Origin: an uncultured Collinsella sp.
GTDB taxonomy: Bacteria; Actinomycetota; Coriobacteriia; Coriobacteriales; Coriobacteriaceae
Assembly (NCBI GenBank): GCA_900554135.1
Contig: USFU01000111.1
Coordinates: 1-5,568 of the forward strand
Reading direction: 5' to 3'
DNA: 5,568 bases
Shown: positions 5,263-5,568 of the stretch, in pieces
Layout: each line of letters begins with the position of its first letter
Numbering within the stretch: position 1 is the stretch's first letter
Translations under genes and position numbers: made by a program
Notes under the pieces: generated by a model
The model's database searches: none
What the model saw: the letters and a program-made list of their open reading frames with translations, nothing else
What the model was told of the DNA's origin: nothing

Positions 5263-5535
5263 TTACTTGGCGAGTTTGTCGACGACGCGTTCGATCTCGG
5301 CGAGCTTGGCGGCTTTGAGCTCCTCGTCGCCCGATTCGATGGCCGAGGCGACGCAGCCCTCAATGTGGGCCTTGAGCACGTCGGCGTTAATGCGCGCGAG
5401 GAGCGCCTGCGTTGCCATGAGCTGCGTGGAAATATCGACGCAGTAGCGGTCCTCCTCGACCATCCGCAGGATGCCGTCGATCTGACCGCGTGCCGTCTTG
5501 AGCATGCGGGTCACCGATTTATGGTCTGCCATCAT
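5263..5535 (-). CDS. CsoR/FrmR-family metal-sensing transcriptional repressor
   Basis: This is a 90-aa, all-helical cytosolic repressor. Family members bind operator DNA as tetramers and release it when a metal (Cu(I) in CsoR) or a thiol-reactive compound binds. The start ATG 5535 has GAGGA (5542-5546) 6 nt upstream; ATG 5532 is an equal alternative that removes one residue. The hallmark RMLKTARGQIDGILRMVEED leads to Y31-C32, H57 and C61. The C-x24-H-x3-C spacing equals that of Mycobacterium tuberculosis CsoR (C36, H61, C65), which favours Cu(I) sensing. The second-shell glutamate expected near residue 77 is a lysine, although E80 is close. FrmR, RcnR and CstR types fit less well because of the full C-H-C set. 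No copper ATPase or chaperone gene is visible; a target could lie beyond the right edge, upstream of this gene. No clear operator was seen in the 33 bp available. Confidence 0.92.
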   Translation of the reverse strand: MMADHKSVTRMLKTARGQIDGILRMVEEDRYCVDISTQLMATQALLARINADVLKAHIEGCVASAIESGDEELKAAKLAEIERVVDKLAK

Positions 5536-5568
5536 GGCGGGTCCTCGTTTCTGGTCGATGGGGTCGAA

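Overview
The window looks like chromosomal DNA of a high-GC gut actinobacterium of the class Coriobacteriia, most likely Collinsella or a close relative. I infer this from the G+C-rich codon use, clear GGAGG-type ribosome binding sites, short dispersed GGGGAC/GTCCCC hairpin elements between genes, and the character of the proteins. No database search was possible, so the taxon is inference.

Layout: (1) 1-449 is the 3' end of a glutamate synthase small-subunit gene (gltD), closed by a strong intrinsic terminator at 500-545. (2) 546-856 is a G/T-rich, A-poor intergenic stretch that I read as non-coding. It ends in a C-rich segment exactly complementary to the next gene's Shine-Dalgarno sequence. 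(3) 857-1564 encodes an uncharacterised 235-aa cytosolic protein. (4) 1602-3067 is the most unusual part. Five copies of a large palindromic repeat, with 15-bp arms and 26-27-nt loops, stand in two regular arrays at about 80-bp pitch: three copies before and two after one gene. They hug that gene (1842-2918) to within about 17 bp of its start and 5 bp of its stop. The gene encodes a 358-aa protein with an AbiEi-antitoxin-like front and a DUF559/Vsr-type PD-(D/E)XK nuclease-like C-terminus. (5) 3215-4585 encodes a metal-dependent amidohydrolase of the imidazolonepropionase / Xaa-Pro dipeptidase group with a complete set of metal ligands. (6) A bidirectional terminator at 4619-4661 separates it from two genes on the minus strand: a small two-helix membrane protein with a C-terminal zinc ribbon (4677-5150) and a CsoR-family metal-sensing repressor (5263-5535). 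An imperfect 22-bp hairpin repeat lies between these two.

The genes do not form one pathway. Nitrogen assimilation (gltD), peptide or amide hydrolysis (amidohydrolase) and copper-type metal sensing (CsoR) are unrelated housekeeping or stress functions, probably in separate transcription units. The best candidate for an undescribed system is the palindrome-bracketed nuclease-like gene. The repeats fall into two subtypes, ordered A-A-B before the gene and A-B after it. This suggests a gene-plus-repeat module: a selfish or defence-type element, or a nuclease/DNA-binding protein that recognises its own flanking palindromes. The repeat geometry is directly visible; the functional link is inference.
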